DNA of 9,379 bases, taken from Rhodoferax sp. (GTDB taxonomy: Bacteria > Pseudomonadota > Gammaproteobacteria > Burkholderiales > Burkholderiaceae_C). Location: NCBI GenBank assembly GCA_021731215.1, contig JAKFXU010000141.1, forward strand, positions 1-9,379, written 5' to 3'. The position numbers and the translations under genes are program-made. The notes under the pieces were generated by a model. It was not told the DNA's origin. It was given only the letters and a program-made list of their open reading frames with translations, and did not search any database. Shown here one piece after another: positions 1-7,355 of this stretch (position 1 is the first letter of the stretch; each line of letters starts with the position of its first letter).

Positions 1-405
1 CATGTGCACCTCGTCGATCATGAAGACCTTGAAGCGGCCCTGCACCGGCTTGTAGACCGCCTGTTCCAGCAGCGCCTGCACCTCGTCGACGCCCCGATTC
101 GAGGCGGCGTCGAGCTCGGTGTAGTCAATGAAGCGGCCGGCATCAATGTCGCTGCAGGCCTGGCACACGCCACACGGCGTGGCGGTGATGCCGCCCGCGC
201 CATCCGGCCCCTGGCAATTGAGCGATTTGGCCAGAATGCGCGACACCGTGGTCTTGCCGACGCCGCGCGTGCCGGTGAACAGGTAGGCATGGTGCAGCCG
301 CCCGGTGGTGAGCGCATTGCTCAGCGCCTGCACCACATGGTCCTGCCCCACCATTTCGGTGAAGTTGCGGGGGCGGTACTTGCGGGCGAGCACGAGATAG
401 GACAT
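1..405 (-). CDS. dnaX: DNA polymerase III subunits gamma/tau, N-terminal part (partial)
   Basis: This is the clamp-loader ATPase of the replicative polymerase, which loads the sliding clamp onto primed DNA. Reading the minus strand from ATG at 405-403 gives 135 residues, still open at the left edge. The start MSYLVLARKYRPRNF is typical of DnaX. Visible motifs are the Walker A loop GTRGVGKTT (residues 45-53), four zinc-binding cysteines at 64, 78, 81 and 84, the ELDAASNRGVDE segment near 97-108, and the Walker B/DEVH motif at the edge (FMIDEVH, 128-134). The remaining AAA+ lid, domain III and tau-specific domains lie outside the window. The ribosome binding site is weak (CCAGG just before ATG). 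The gene diverges from ffs, a common neighbour of dnaX in bacteria. It is core chromosome and marks the conserved left flank of the inserted operon. Confidence 0.97.
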   Translation of the reverse strand, partial: MSYLVLARKYRPRNFTEMVGQDHVVQALSNALTTGRLHHAYLFTGTRGVGKTTVSRILAKSLNCQGPDGAGGITATPCGVCQACSDIDAGRFIDYTELDAASNRGVDEVQALLEQAVYKPVQGRFKVFMIDEVHM

Positions 406-463
406 GCCTGGATTCTAAGGCTCGACTCAGGCTCAATTTTCTGGGCTTTTCCAGCCGCCGGTG

Positions 464-490
464 TTTAAATTCGGGCCCCTGCCCTTACAA
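464..490 (-). promoter_or_regulatory. Possible overlapping divergent promoter for dnaX
   Basis: On the minus strand, TTGTAA (490-485) and TTTAAA (469-464) form a poor -35/-10 pair with a short 15-bp spacer, about 60 bases upstream of the dnaX ATG. The same bases would serve the ffs promoter on the other strand, since TTTAAA is palindromic. Both hexamers match consensus at only 4/6, so this is a suggestion only. Confidence 0.2.
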
Positions 491-491
491 T
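464..491 (+). promoter_or_regulatory. Candidate sigma70 promoter for ffs
   Basis: A -10 element TACAAT (486-491, 5/6 to consensus) is preceded by TTTAAA (464-469, 4/6 to TTGACA) with a 16-bp spacer. The -10 ends 7 bases before G499, where the terminal stem of the SRP RNA begins, which is the expected start-site distance. The placement relative to the RNA 5' end is the best support; the -35 is weak. Confidence 0.5.
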
Positions 492-498
492 AGAAAGC

Positions 499-592
499 GA
501 CGGGCCTTCCCGCATGGTAAAGCGGCCAACCGGGTCAGGTGGGGAACCAAGCAGCCCTAACTGTGGAGCCAGTGCCGGGGTCAAGGCTCGTC
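499..592 (+). ncRNA. ffs: Signal recognition particle RNA (4.5S RNA, small bacterial type)
   Basis: This is the RNA scaffold of the signal recognition particle, which binds Ffh and targets membrane proteins to the Sec translocon. The conserved domain IV is readable: GGTCAGGT (533-540), a GGAA tetraloop (543-546) closed by GG/CC, then AAGCAGCC (549-556), followed by the conserved GTGCCGGG (572-579). The two ends pair as a 10-bp terminal helix: 499-508 (GACGGGCCTT) with 583-592 (AAGGCTCGTC), containing one G-U pair (503/588). The length of about 94 nt fits the Alu-less form of proteobacteria. It sits divergently beside dnaX. Its last 25 bases lie inside a direct repeat shared with 7501-7533, so its 3' end looks like an integration target. 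No T-tract terminator follows it. The exact 3' end is inferred from the helix. Confidence 0.9.
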
Positions 593-600
593 AACCTCAT
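568..600 (+). repeat. Direct repeat copy 1, at the ffs 3' end (attL-like)
   Basis: This 33-base segment matches 7501-7533 in the same orientation at 31 of 33 positions. The first 20 bases (568-587) are identical, then 588 is T against G and 595 is C against G. Similarity stops on both sides. It covers the last 25 bases of ffs plus 8 bases beyond. An attachment-site role is inferred from its position at a structural RNA 3' end and from the operon bounded exactly by the two copies. Confidence 0.85.
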
Positions 601-607
601 TCAGAAT

Positions 608-626
608 AAAAAAATCGGATGCCGAC
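608..626 (-). terminator. Weak minus-strand hairpin plus U-tract
   Basis: On the minus strand, TCGG (625-622) pairs with CCGA (618-615) around a three-base loop and is followed by seven T (614-608). It would stop transcription heading from the operon towards ffs and dnaX. The stem is only four pairs, plus a possible G-T pair (626/614), so this may be chance. Confidence 0.22.
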
Positions 627-653
627 AGAGGCTTCGCCTTAGGGACTGCACAC

Positions 654-2204
654 ATGCTCACTGGCGAACTTCGCAGCCAAATCGACGCGATCTGGAATTC
701 ATTCTGGTCGGGCGGTATCTCCAACCCGCTGGAGGTCATGGAGCAAATCACTTACCTGCTATTTTTGCGTCGTCTGGACGACCTGCACACGCTGGAGGAA
801 AACAAGTCCTTGCGCCTTGGCAAGCCCATGGCGCGCCGCATCTTCCCGCAAGGCCAGGATGCCAAGGGCCGGGACTTCAACGACCTGCGCTGGTCACGTT
901 TCAAGAACTATGCCCCGGCTGAGATGTACACGGTAGTGGGTGAACACGTGTTCCCGTTTCTGCGCAATGTCGGCGGCGATGGCTCCACCTACGCCCACCA
1001 CATGAAGGATGCACGGTTCACCATCCCCACCCCGGCGCTGCTGTCCAAGGTGGTGGACATGCTCGACCACGTGCCCATGGAAGACCGCGACACCAAAGGC
1101 GACCTGTACGAATACATGCTGGGCAAAATTGCCAGCGCGGGTCAAAACGGCCAGTTCCGCACACCGCGCCACATCATCAAGCTGATGGTGGAGTTGACCG
1201 CCCCCACGGCCAAGGACGTGATTTGCGACCCGGCCAGCGGCACCTGTGGTTTTCTGGTGGCAGCGGGTGAATACCTGCGCGAGAAGCACCCCGAAATCCT
1301 GCGTGACCCGGTGGCCCGTGACCATTTTCACCACGGCATGTTCCACGGCTATGACTTTGACAACACCATGCTGCGTATTGGCAGCATGAACATGGCGCTG
1401 CACGGCGTGGACAACCCGGACATCCGGTATCAGGACTCACTGGCCCAAGACCATGCCGGTGATGAAGAAAAATACTCGCTGATTCTTGCCAACCCGCCGT
1501 TTGCCGGTTCGCTGGACTTTGAGAACACCGCCAAAGACCTGCTGGCTATCGTCAAGACCAAAAAGACCGAGCTGCTGTTTCTGGCCCTGTTCTTGCGCCT
1601 GCTCAAACCCGGTGGCCGGGCAGCGGTCATCGTGCCCGACGGTGTGCTGTTTGGCTCCAGCAAGGCGCACAAGGAACTGCGCCGCATGATTGTGGAAGAG
1701 CAAAAGCTCGATGCGGTCATCTCCCTGCCCTCCGGCGCGTTCAAGCCTTATGCCGGTGTGTCCACCGCCATTCTGCTGTTCACCAAGACCAATTCCGGCG
1801 GCACCGACCACGTTTGGTTCTACGACATGAAGGCCGATGGCTGGAGTCTGGACGACAAACGCCAACCGCTGCTGCCGGACGACAAATTGAGCCTCCAGCC
1901 CCTGAAGGATGGGCGTAGCCTGCTGTCAGAAGCCGAGCATGAGAAGAACAACCTGCCCGATGTACTGGAGCGTTGGGGGCAACGGGATGCAGGTGAACGC
2001 AAACGTAGCCGCACGGAACAGAGTTTTTGTGTGCCCAAGGCCGATATTGCTGGCAATGGGTATGACCTGTCGATCAACCGCTACAAGGAAGTGGTGCATG
2101 AGGCCACGGAGCACCTGTCACCCAAGGAAATTTTGAAGAAGCTGGCGGTGTTGGAAGCTGAGATTCAGGCGGGGATGAAAGACCTAGAGGGGATGCTCAA
2201 GTGA
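654..2204 (+). CDS. hsdM: Type I restriction-modification system, DNA adenine-methyltransferase subunit M
   Basis: With HsdS this forms the N6-adenine methylase that protects host DNA, and it is part of the M2S1R2 restriction complex. The protein has 516 residues, a normal length. The N-terminal helical HsdM_N domain begins with the ELRSQIDAIWNSFWSGG region (about 5-140). The N6_Mtase domain carries SAM-binding motif I DPASGTCGF (192-200) and catalytic motif IV NPPF (280-283). YEYMLGKIASAGQNGQFRTPRHI before motif I is a typical family block. The ATG at 654 has an AGGGA Shine-Dalgarno (641-645) eight bases upstream. The gene opens the operon, 61 bases after ffs, and its stop overlaps the hsdS start. 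No strong promoter is visible in 593-653; read-through from ffs is possible. Confidence 0.97.
   Translation: MLTGELRSQIDAIWNSFWSGGISNPLEVMEQITYLLFLRRLDDLHTLEENKSLRLGKPMARRIFPQGQDAKGRDFNDLRWSRFKNYAPAEMYTVVGEHVFPFLRNVGGDGSTYAHHMKDARFTIPTPALLSKVVDMLDHVPMEDRDTKGDLYEYMLGKIASAGQNGQFRTPRHIIKLMVELTAPTAKDVICDPASGTCGFLVAAGEYLREKHPEILRDPVARDHFHHGMFHGYDFDNTMLRIGSMNMALHGVDNPDIRYQDSLAQDHAGDEEKYSLILANPPFAGSLDFENTAKDLLAIVKTKKTELLFLALFLRLLKPGGRAAVIVPDGVLFGSSKAHKELRRMIVEEQKLDAVISLPSGAFKPYAGVSTAILLFTKTNSGGTDHVWFYDMKADGWSLDDKRQPLLPDDKLSLQPLKDGRSLLSEAEHEKNNLPDVLERWGQRDAGERKRSRTEQSFCVPKADIAGNGYDLSINRYKEVVHEATEHLSPKEILKKLAVLEAEIQAGMKDLEGMLK
2186..2193 (+). promoter_or_regulatory. Strong ribosome binding site fixing the hsdS GTG start
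   Basis: AGAGGGGA lies seven bases before GTG at 2201 and inside the 3' end of hsdM. It supports GTG as the real start, overlapping the hsdM stop in GTGA, and therefore coupled translation of the methylase and specificity subunits. Confidence 0.6.
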
Positions 2205-3307
2205 GCTGGCCTGATTTGGTTCTCGGAGATGTTTGCAATGTTCGGCGCGGGACAAGCATCACGCAGACTCAGACTCGTGAGGGGAGTATTCCAGTAGTAG
2301 CCGGGGGATTGAATGCGACCTACCACCACGACACCCCCAATCGGCCGGGGAACGTCATCACAATCAGCGCGTCAGGAGCCAACGCTGGATTTGTAAATTT
2401 CTGGCCGGCCCCAATATTTGCGTCTGACTGTTCAACCGTGGAAGCTGTTGGGAAGGACGTCGAAATTAAGTTCATCTACCACTTTCTGAGATCAAAGCAA
2501 GAGTACATAAATTCCAAACTACGCTCTGGGGCTGCGCAACCGCATGTATATGCAAAAGATATCGCTCAGTTGCAACTGCCTCTGCCTTCAGTCTCTGACC
2601 AACGCCGCATCGCCGCCATCCTCGACCAAGTCGATGCACTCAGAGCCAAACGCCGGGAAGCCTTGGCGCAATTGGATAGCCTCGCGCAGTCGATTTTCAT
2701 TGAGATGTTTGGGGACCCGGTAGCGAACTCGATGAAGTGGCCTGTCAAGAAATTCGGTGACGTTGGTACGTTGGACCGTGGCGTGTCCAAGCACCGCCCA
2801 CGGAACGCACCTGAGTTGCTTGGTGGTGCCCATCCTTTGGTTCAGACCGGCGAAGTCTCAAACTGTGATGGATACATTCGCACCTACACCAGCACCTATT
2901 CCGATATTGGTCTGAAGCAAAGCAAGATGTGGCCGTTAGGAACGCTTTGCATCACTATCGCAGCAAACATTGCGAAGACGGGCATCCTGACATTTGATGC
3001 CTGTTTCCCCGATAGCGTCGTTGGCTTCCGTGCCGATGCCCCGGCTACGGTTGAATACGTTCGGGTTTGGTTATCTTTTTTGCAAAAGGCTTTGGAGGAC
3101 GCTGCCCCGGAGTCCGCGCAGAAGAATATCAATCTGGCAATCTTGCGCGGCCTGAGTATTCCAGTGCCGCCACTTTCCCTCCAACAATCTTTCGCCACGC
3201 GAATCCAAGCGGTCGAAACCCTCAAAGCCACCCACCGCGCCGCATTGCAGGAATTGGATAGACTGTTTGCTTCCCTCCAGCACCGAGCCTTTCAAGGAGA
3301 ACTCTAA
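2201..3307 (+). CDS. hsdS: Type I restriction-modification system, specificity subunit S
   Basis: HsdS chooses the bipartite DNA target for methylation and cleavage. The 368-residue protein has the classic two-half layout: target-recognition domain 1 (about 1-128), a central conserved helix (about 130-172, DQRRIAAILDQVDALRAKRREAL through to MFGDP at 169-173), target-recognition domain 2 (about 174-322), and a C-terminal helix (about 325-368) resembling the central one. The two helices set the spacer between half-sites. The length is slightly short for the family but both halves look complete. Parts of the recognition domains are much more AT-rich than the neighbouring genes: a hand count of 2461-2520 gives 20 G+C in 60. 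This fits domain exchange between hsdS alleles. The target sequence cannot be read from the protein. The stop TAA directly abuts the mntA ATG. Confidence 0.95.
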   Translation: MSWPDLVLGDVCNVRRGTSITQTQTREGSIPVVAGGLNATYHHDTPNRPGNVITISASGANAGFVNFWPAPIFASDCSTVEAVGKDVEIKFIYHFLRSKQEYINSKLRSGAAQPHVYAKDIAQLQLPLPSVSDQRRIAAILDQVDALRAKRREALAQLDSLAQSIFIEMFGDPVANSMKWPVKKFGDVGTLDRGVSKHRPRNAPELLGGAHPLVQTGEVSNCDGYIRTYTSTYSDIGLKQSKMWPLGTLCITIAANIAKTGILTFDACFPDSVVGFRADAPATVEYVRVWLSFLQKALEDAAPESAQKNINLAILRGLSIPVPPLSLQQSFATRIQAVETLKATHRAALQELDRLFASLQHRAFQGEL

Positions 3308-3598
3308 ATGCGTCCCTCGCTTGCCCTGAGTACCCACCGTGAAGCCATCCGAGCCATTGCCCTGCGGCACCGGGTCACCAACGTGCGGGTGTTCGGTTCA
3401 GTGGTTCATGGCGATGACACCGATGACAGTGATCTTGATATTCTGGTGGAACCCACCAAAGAGACCACGATGATGGACATTGCCAAGATTCAGTTGGAAC
3501 TTTCGCAATTGCTGCCGGTGGCAGTCGATGTGCTGACACCCAACGGTTTACCTGCCAAATTTCGCGGCCAAGTGGTTGCAGAAGCACTCGCCGTATGA
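3308..3598 (+). CDS. mntA: MNT-type nucleotidyltransferase antitoxin of a HEPN/MNT module
   Basis: This is a 96-residue minimal nucleotidyltransferase. The family signature GSX10DXD is intact: G30-S31, then D42 and D44 (GSVVHGDDTDDSDLDIL), with a third acidic residue at D74 (VDVLT). In characterised HEPN/MNT pairs, such as that of Shewanella oneidensis, the MNT protein neutralises the HEPN RNase by adding AMP groups to a tyrosine beside its active site; a complete metal-binding triad implies this one is active. The start ATG at 3308 follows the hsdS stop with no gap and has a strong AAGGAGA site at 3294-3300. The gene overlaps the following hepT by four bases (ATGA), the normal order of antitoxin then toxin. 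It lies inside a restriction-modification operon, so it is expected to be co-transcribed with hsdMSR. Confidence 0.92.
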   Translation: MRPSLALSTHREAIRAIALRHRVTNVRVFGSVVHGDDTDDSDLDILVEPTKETTMMDIAKIQLELSQLLPVAVDVLTPNGLPAKFRGQVVAEALAV

Positions 3599-3951
3599 CC
3601 AAGGGCGACATCCTGCGTGCAATGGATTACCTTGGGCACATCGTGGAGGCCATTGACCGCATCCACCGCTATGTCGAAGACATGACTGAGTTGACTTTTC
3701 TCGACGATGAAAAGACGCAAGATGCGGTAGTCCGCAACTTTGAAATCTTGGGTGAAGCCGCTCACAACGTCGAAGTGCATCACGCGGCTTTAGCCGCAGC
3801 CCACCCGGAAGTGCCGTGGGCACTGATGTACACCATGCGTAATCGCGTTTCCCACGGATATTTCAAGGTGGATTTTGAACTGGTGTGGAACACCATTCAC
3901 ACCGACCTGCCAGAGCTACGCACCCAAGTTGCGGCACTGATTACCCCATGA
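3595..3951 (+). CDS. hepT: HEPN-domain RNase toxin (HepT/DUF86 family)
   Basis: This 118-residue, all-helical HEPN protein of the DUF86 type has the catalytic and modified motif RX4HXY intact at R82, H87 and Y89 (RNRVSHGY). In this family the Arg/His pair forms the RNase active site across a dimer, and the tyrosine is the site AMPylated by the partner MntA. Other family-typical blocks are RNFEILGEAAHNV (47-59) and the PEVPWALMYTMRNR approach to the motif (71-84). ATG at 3595 overlaps the mntA stop (ATGA), and its own stop overlaps the hsdR ATG (ATGA), so translation is coupled on both sides. The RNA target, which is tRNA or mRNA in studied homologues, cannot be told from the sequence. Nothing suggests inactivation. 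Confidence 0.93.
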   Translation: MTKGDILRAMDYLGHIVEAIDRIHRYVEDMTELTFLDDEKTQDAVVRNFEILGEAAHNVEVHHAALAAAHPEVPWALMYTMRNRVSHGYFKVDFELVWNTIHTDLPELRTQVAALITP

Positions 3952-6900
3952 GTAACTTCGCCTTCCTCCAAGCCGAATGGCCGCTGATGTACGAATCGGC
4001 CATGCGGGTCGAGGAAACGGCGAACACCGATGCGCGTACTTCCTGCTTTTACGCCCGTCGCACGCTGGAAATGGCGGTGACGTGGTTGTTCCAGCATGAC
4101 CGGTCATTGAAGCTGCCATACCAGCCCAATCTGAACGCCTTCATTCACGAGCCGACCTTTCGCACGGTGGTGGGCGACACGATTTTCACCAAGGCCAATG
4201 TCATTCGCAGTCTTGGCAACAAGGCCGTGCATGAGAACCAGCGCATGGTCCCCGCAGACGGTCAGGCTGCAACCCGTGAGCTATTCCACCTCTGCTACTG
4301 GATGGCACGCACCTACGGACGCAGGGCGCGACCCGACCCGAGCCTGACATTCAAGCCTGCGCTGCTACCCACTGCCACCACAGCAACAGCATTGCCACCG
4401 CAGACCGTGGCCCAGTTGCAGTCCTTGGAAGGCCAGCTTAAAGAGCGGGATGCCAAAGTCACGGCCCTGCTGTCGGACAAAGCTGCGTTGGATGCCGAAC
4501 TGAAGGCCTTGCGCGATGAGTTTGCTGCCGTCAAAGCCGCCAACGCGGTCCAGCCAGACACGCATGACTATTCCGAAGCTGAAACGCGGGACTACTACAT
4601 TGACCTGCTGTTGAAAGAAGCCGGGTGGCATCTGACTGACAAAAACCTTGAGGTCGAAGTCAGTGGTATGCCCAACAACCAAGGTAAGGGCTTTGTCGAT
4701 TACGTGTTGTGGGGTGACGATGGCAAGCCACTGGCCGTGGTGGAGGCCAAACGCACCCGCAGGGATGCCAAGGTCGGCCAGCAGCAGGCCAAGCTGTATG
4801 CCGACTGCCTGCAAGCCCAGTACGGCCAGCGCCCGGTGATCTTCTATTCCAATGGCTATGAACACTGGATGTGGAACGACACTGCCTACCCACCCAGAGC
4901 GGTGCAAGGGTTCTTCAAGAAGCCAGAACTGGAGCTGATGATTCAGCGGCGCACCAGCCGCAAGCCACTGGCACAGGCTGTCATCAACCCGGACATCATC
5001 AGCCGTTATTACCAGACCCGTGCTGTCAGGCGCATTGATGAAACGTTTGAGAAGGACAACCTGCGCAAGGCGCTGGTGGTGATGGCAACAGGTGCAGGCA
5101 AGACCCGCACCGTGATTGCACTGGCTGACGTGTTGATGAATTGCAACTGGGCCAAACGGATTTTGTTTCTGGCAGATCGCGTGGCGCTGGTCAATCAGGC
5201 GGTCGGCGCATTCAAAAAGCACCTGCCCAATTCATCGCCGGTCAATCTGGTTACCGAGAAGAACACCGATGGCCGGGTGTTTGTGTCCACCTACCCCACG
5301 ATGATGGGCCTGATAGACGAGGCCACCGATGACAACCGCCGCTTTGGCGTGGGCCACTTTGACCTGATCATCATTGACGAGGCCCACCGCTCGGTGTACC
5401 AAAAGTACCGCGCTATTTTTGACTATTTCGACTCGTTTCTGGTGGGCCTGACAGCCACACCCAAGGATGAGATTGATCACAACACCTACAGCCTGTTTGA
5501 CCTTGAACGCGGTGTGCCCACCGATGCCTATACCTTGGATGAGGCGGTGGCTGATGGGCATTTGGTGCCGCCCAAAGCCATATCGGTGCCGCTGAAGTTC
5601 CAGCGTGAAGGCATCAAGTACGCTGAACTGAGCGAAGAAGAAAAAGACCAGTGGGATGAACTGGAGTGGAATGAAGACGGCACTGCACCAGATGCCGTGG
5701 ATTCTGCGGCACTCAACAAATGGCTGTTCAACACCGACACCGTGGACAAGGTGCTGGAACACCTGATGACCCGTGGCGAAAAGGTTGCTGGCGGTGACCG
5801 GCTGGGCAAGACCATTATTTTTGCCAAAAACAATGACCATGCGGATTTCATTGCCGAACGCTTCAACGTCAACTACCCGCATTACAAAGGGCAGTTTGCG
5901 CGGGTGGTCACGCACAAAACCGAGTACGCCCAGAGCCTGATTGACGACTTTTCCAACAAAGACAAAGCCCCGCACATTGCCATATCAGTGGACATGCTGG
6001 ACACCGGCATTGACGTGCCCGAAGTGGTCAATCTGGTGTTTTTCAAGGTCATTCGTTCCAAGACCAAGTTCTGGCAAATGGTCGGACGCGGCACCCGTCT
6101 GTGCCCTGACCTGTACGGACCCGGACAGCACAAGCAGTTTTTCAACGTCTTCGACTACTGCCAGAATCTTGAGTTCTTCAGCCAGAACCCAGACCACTCG
6201 GATGGCGCGCTCAGTGAACCCTTGAGCAAGCGACTGTTCAAGGCACGGCTACGGGTGATCGCAGAGCTGGACAAACGCATGGCTACCGGGCCATTTGTCT
6301 CCGATGTCAGTACGCTGGTCAGCTATCAACTCAGTGACGAACAACTGCGCGGTGAACTGGCGGGGCACCTGCATCACATCGTGGCCGCCATGAACATGGA
6401 CAACTTTGTGGTGCGGCCCCAGCGCAAATCAGTGGAACGGTTCGCCAAGCTCGACGCATGGAAAACCTTGGATGGCGACAGCCACACTGAATTGAGCACA
6501 CAGGTCGCAGGTTTACCCACCGAATGGGTAGATGAGGATGAAGATGCCAAACGCTTTGACTTGCTGGTGCTGCGTACTCAATTGGCCATTTTGCAAGCCT
6601 TACCTGATTTCGCGGCCCTCAAAGGCCGTATGCAAGCCATTGCCGGTGCCTTGGAAGAACAGGAAGGCATCCCCGCCATCAAGGCCCAGATGGTGCTGAT
6701 TCAATCTGTGGCCGGTGAAGAGTGGTGGGAGAACGTGACCATCGCCATGCTGGAATCCGCACGGAAGAAACTCAGGGCCTTGGTCAAGCTGATTGAAAAG
6801 GGCAAGAAAAATGTCGTGTACACCGACTTTGAGGACGAACTCGGCGATGGTGCCACCATTGACCTGCCGGGTGTCACCACTGGCATGAACCTCGCCAAGT

Positions 6901-7355
6901 TCAAAGACAAGGCGCGGCAGTTCCTGCGGGAGCACGAAAGCCATCTGTCATTGCAGCGCTTGCGGCGCAATCAAGCCCTGACCGCCACAGACCTTGCGGA
7001 GTTGGAACGGATGCTGGTGCAGGCTGGTGGCTCACCCGAGGTCATCAAACTGGCAACCGAGCAAAATCACGGACTGGGAATTTTCATCCGGTCGTTGGTC
7101 GGACTCGATCGTGAAACGGCCAAGCAGGCGTTCAGTCAATTTGTGGTCGGCACCACCGCCACCGCCAGTCAACTGGAGTTCATTGACCTGATCATGCAGT
7201 ACCTGACAGAGAACGGCACCATGGATGCGGCGCGGTTGTATGAGTCACCGTTTACTGACATCAGCCAGCAGGGGCCGGAGGCGGTGTTTCCGGTGGCGAA
7301 GGTGACGGAATTGGTGCGGGTGCTGGACGATATTCGACTAAAAGCAGTGGCGTAA
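3948..7355 (+). CDS. hsdR: Type I restriction endonuclease/translocase subunit R, EcoEI-like
   Basis: HsdR cleaves unmodified DNA after ATP-driven translocation by the HsdMSR complex. The 1,135-residue protein has these parts in order: an N-terminal DUF4145 domain (about 10-130, with IRSLGNKAVHE near 86-96); a coiled coil rich in Leu, Glu and Lys (about 152-200); the HSDR_N nuclease domain with PD-(D/E)XK residues D251, E266 and K268 (VEAKR); a superfamily 2 helicase core with the Q-like YYQTRAVR, Walker A ATGAGKT (K385), DEAH (477-480), GLTATP (500-505) and motif VI QMVGRGTR (710-717); then an EcoEI-type C-terminal helical region. ATG at 3948 was chosen because it overlaps the hepT stop (ATGA) and begins the conserved domain. 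An in-frame ATG at 3885 would add 21 residues inside hepT. No clear Shine-Dalgarno precedes 3948, so coupling to hepT is likely. All catalytic motifs look intact. Confidence 0.97.
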   Translation: MSNFAFLQAEWPLMYESAMRVEETANTDARTSCFYARRTLEMAVTWLFQHDRSLKLPYQPNLNAFIHEPTFRTVVGDTIFTKANVIRSLGNKAVHENQRMVPADGQAATRELFHLCYWMARTYGRRARPDPSLTFKPALLPTATTATALPPQTVAQLQSLEGQLKERDAKVTALLSDKAALDAELKALRDEFAAVKAANAVQPDTHDYSEAETRDYYIDLLLKEAGWHLTDKNLEVEVSGMPNNQGKGFVDYVLWGDDGKPLAVVEAKRTRRDAKVGQQQAKLYADCLQAQYGQRPVIFYSNGYEHWMWNDTAYPPRAVQGFFKKPELELMIQRRTSRKPLAQAVINPDIISRYYQTRAVRRIDETFEKDNLRKALVVMATGAGKTRTVIALADVLMNCNWAKRILFLADRVALVNQAVGAFKKHLPNSSPVNLVTEKNTDGRVFVSTYPTMMGLIDEATDDNRRFGVGHFDLIIIDEAHRSVYQKYRAIFDYFDSFLVGLTATPKDEIDHNTYSLFDLERGVPTDAYTLDEAVADGHLVPPKAISVPLKFQREGIKYAELSEEEKDQWDELEWNEDGTAPDAVDSAALNKWLFNTDTVDKVLEHLMTRGEKVAGGDRLGKTIIFAKNNDHADFIAERFNVNYPHYKGQFARVVTHKTEYAQSLIDDFSNKDKAPHIAISVDMLDTGIDVPEVVNLVFFKVIRSKTKFWQMVGRGTRLCPDLYGPGQHKQFFNVFDYCQNLEFFSQNPDHSDGALSEPLSKRLFKARLRVIAELDKRMATGPFVSDVSTLVSYQLSDEQLRGELAGHLHHIVAAMNMDNFVVRPQRKSVERFAKLDAWKTLDGDSHTELSTQVAGLPTEWVDEDEDAKRFDLLVLRTQLAILQALPDFAALKGRMQAIAGALEEQEGIPAIKAQMVLIQSVAGEEWWENVTIAMLESARKKLRALVKLIEKGKKNVVYTDFEDELGDGATIDLPGVTTGMNLAKFKDKARQFLREHESHLSLQRLRRNQALTATDLAELERMLVQAGGSPEVIKLATEQNHGLGIFIRSLVGLDRETAKQAFSQFVVGTTATASQLEFIDLIMQYLTENGTMDAARLYESPFTDISQQGPEAVFPVAKVTELVRVLDDIRLKAVA

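Noticed and set aside
4..468. Plus-strand open frame across 4-468
   Set aside because: It is antisense to dnaX, whose Walker A, zinc cysteines and DEVH motif are clear.
623..645. Small hairpin AGGC-TTC-GCCT (629-639) as ffs terminator
   Set aside because: It has only four pairs and no following T-run on the plus strand, so it cannot be supported as an intrinsic terminator.
539..922. Plus-strand open frame of 127 codons between dnaX and hsdM
   Set aside because: It runs through ffs and the conserved 5' end of hsdM in another frame, with no domain and no ribosome site.
3885..3947. Alternative upstream ATG of hsdR adding 21 residues
   Set aside because: It falls deep in hepT, adds a non-conserved His/Arg-rich leader, and the ATGA overlap start at 3948 matches the pattern of the operon.
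4365..5975. Long minus-strand frames (4365-5222 and 5232-5975) inside hsdR
   Set aside because: They are antisense to the nuclease and helicase domains of hsdR, with low-information composition and no recognisable motifs.
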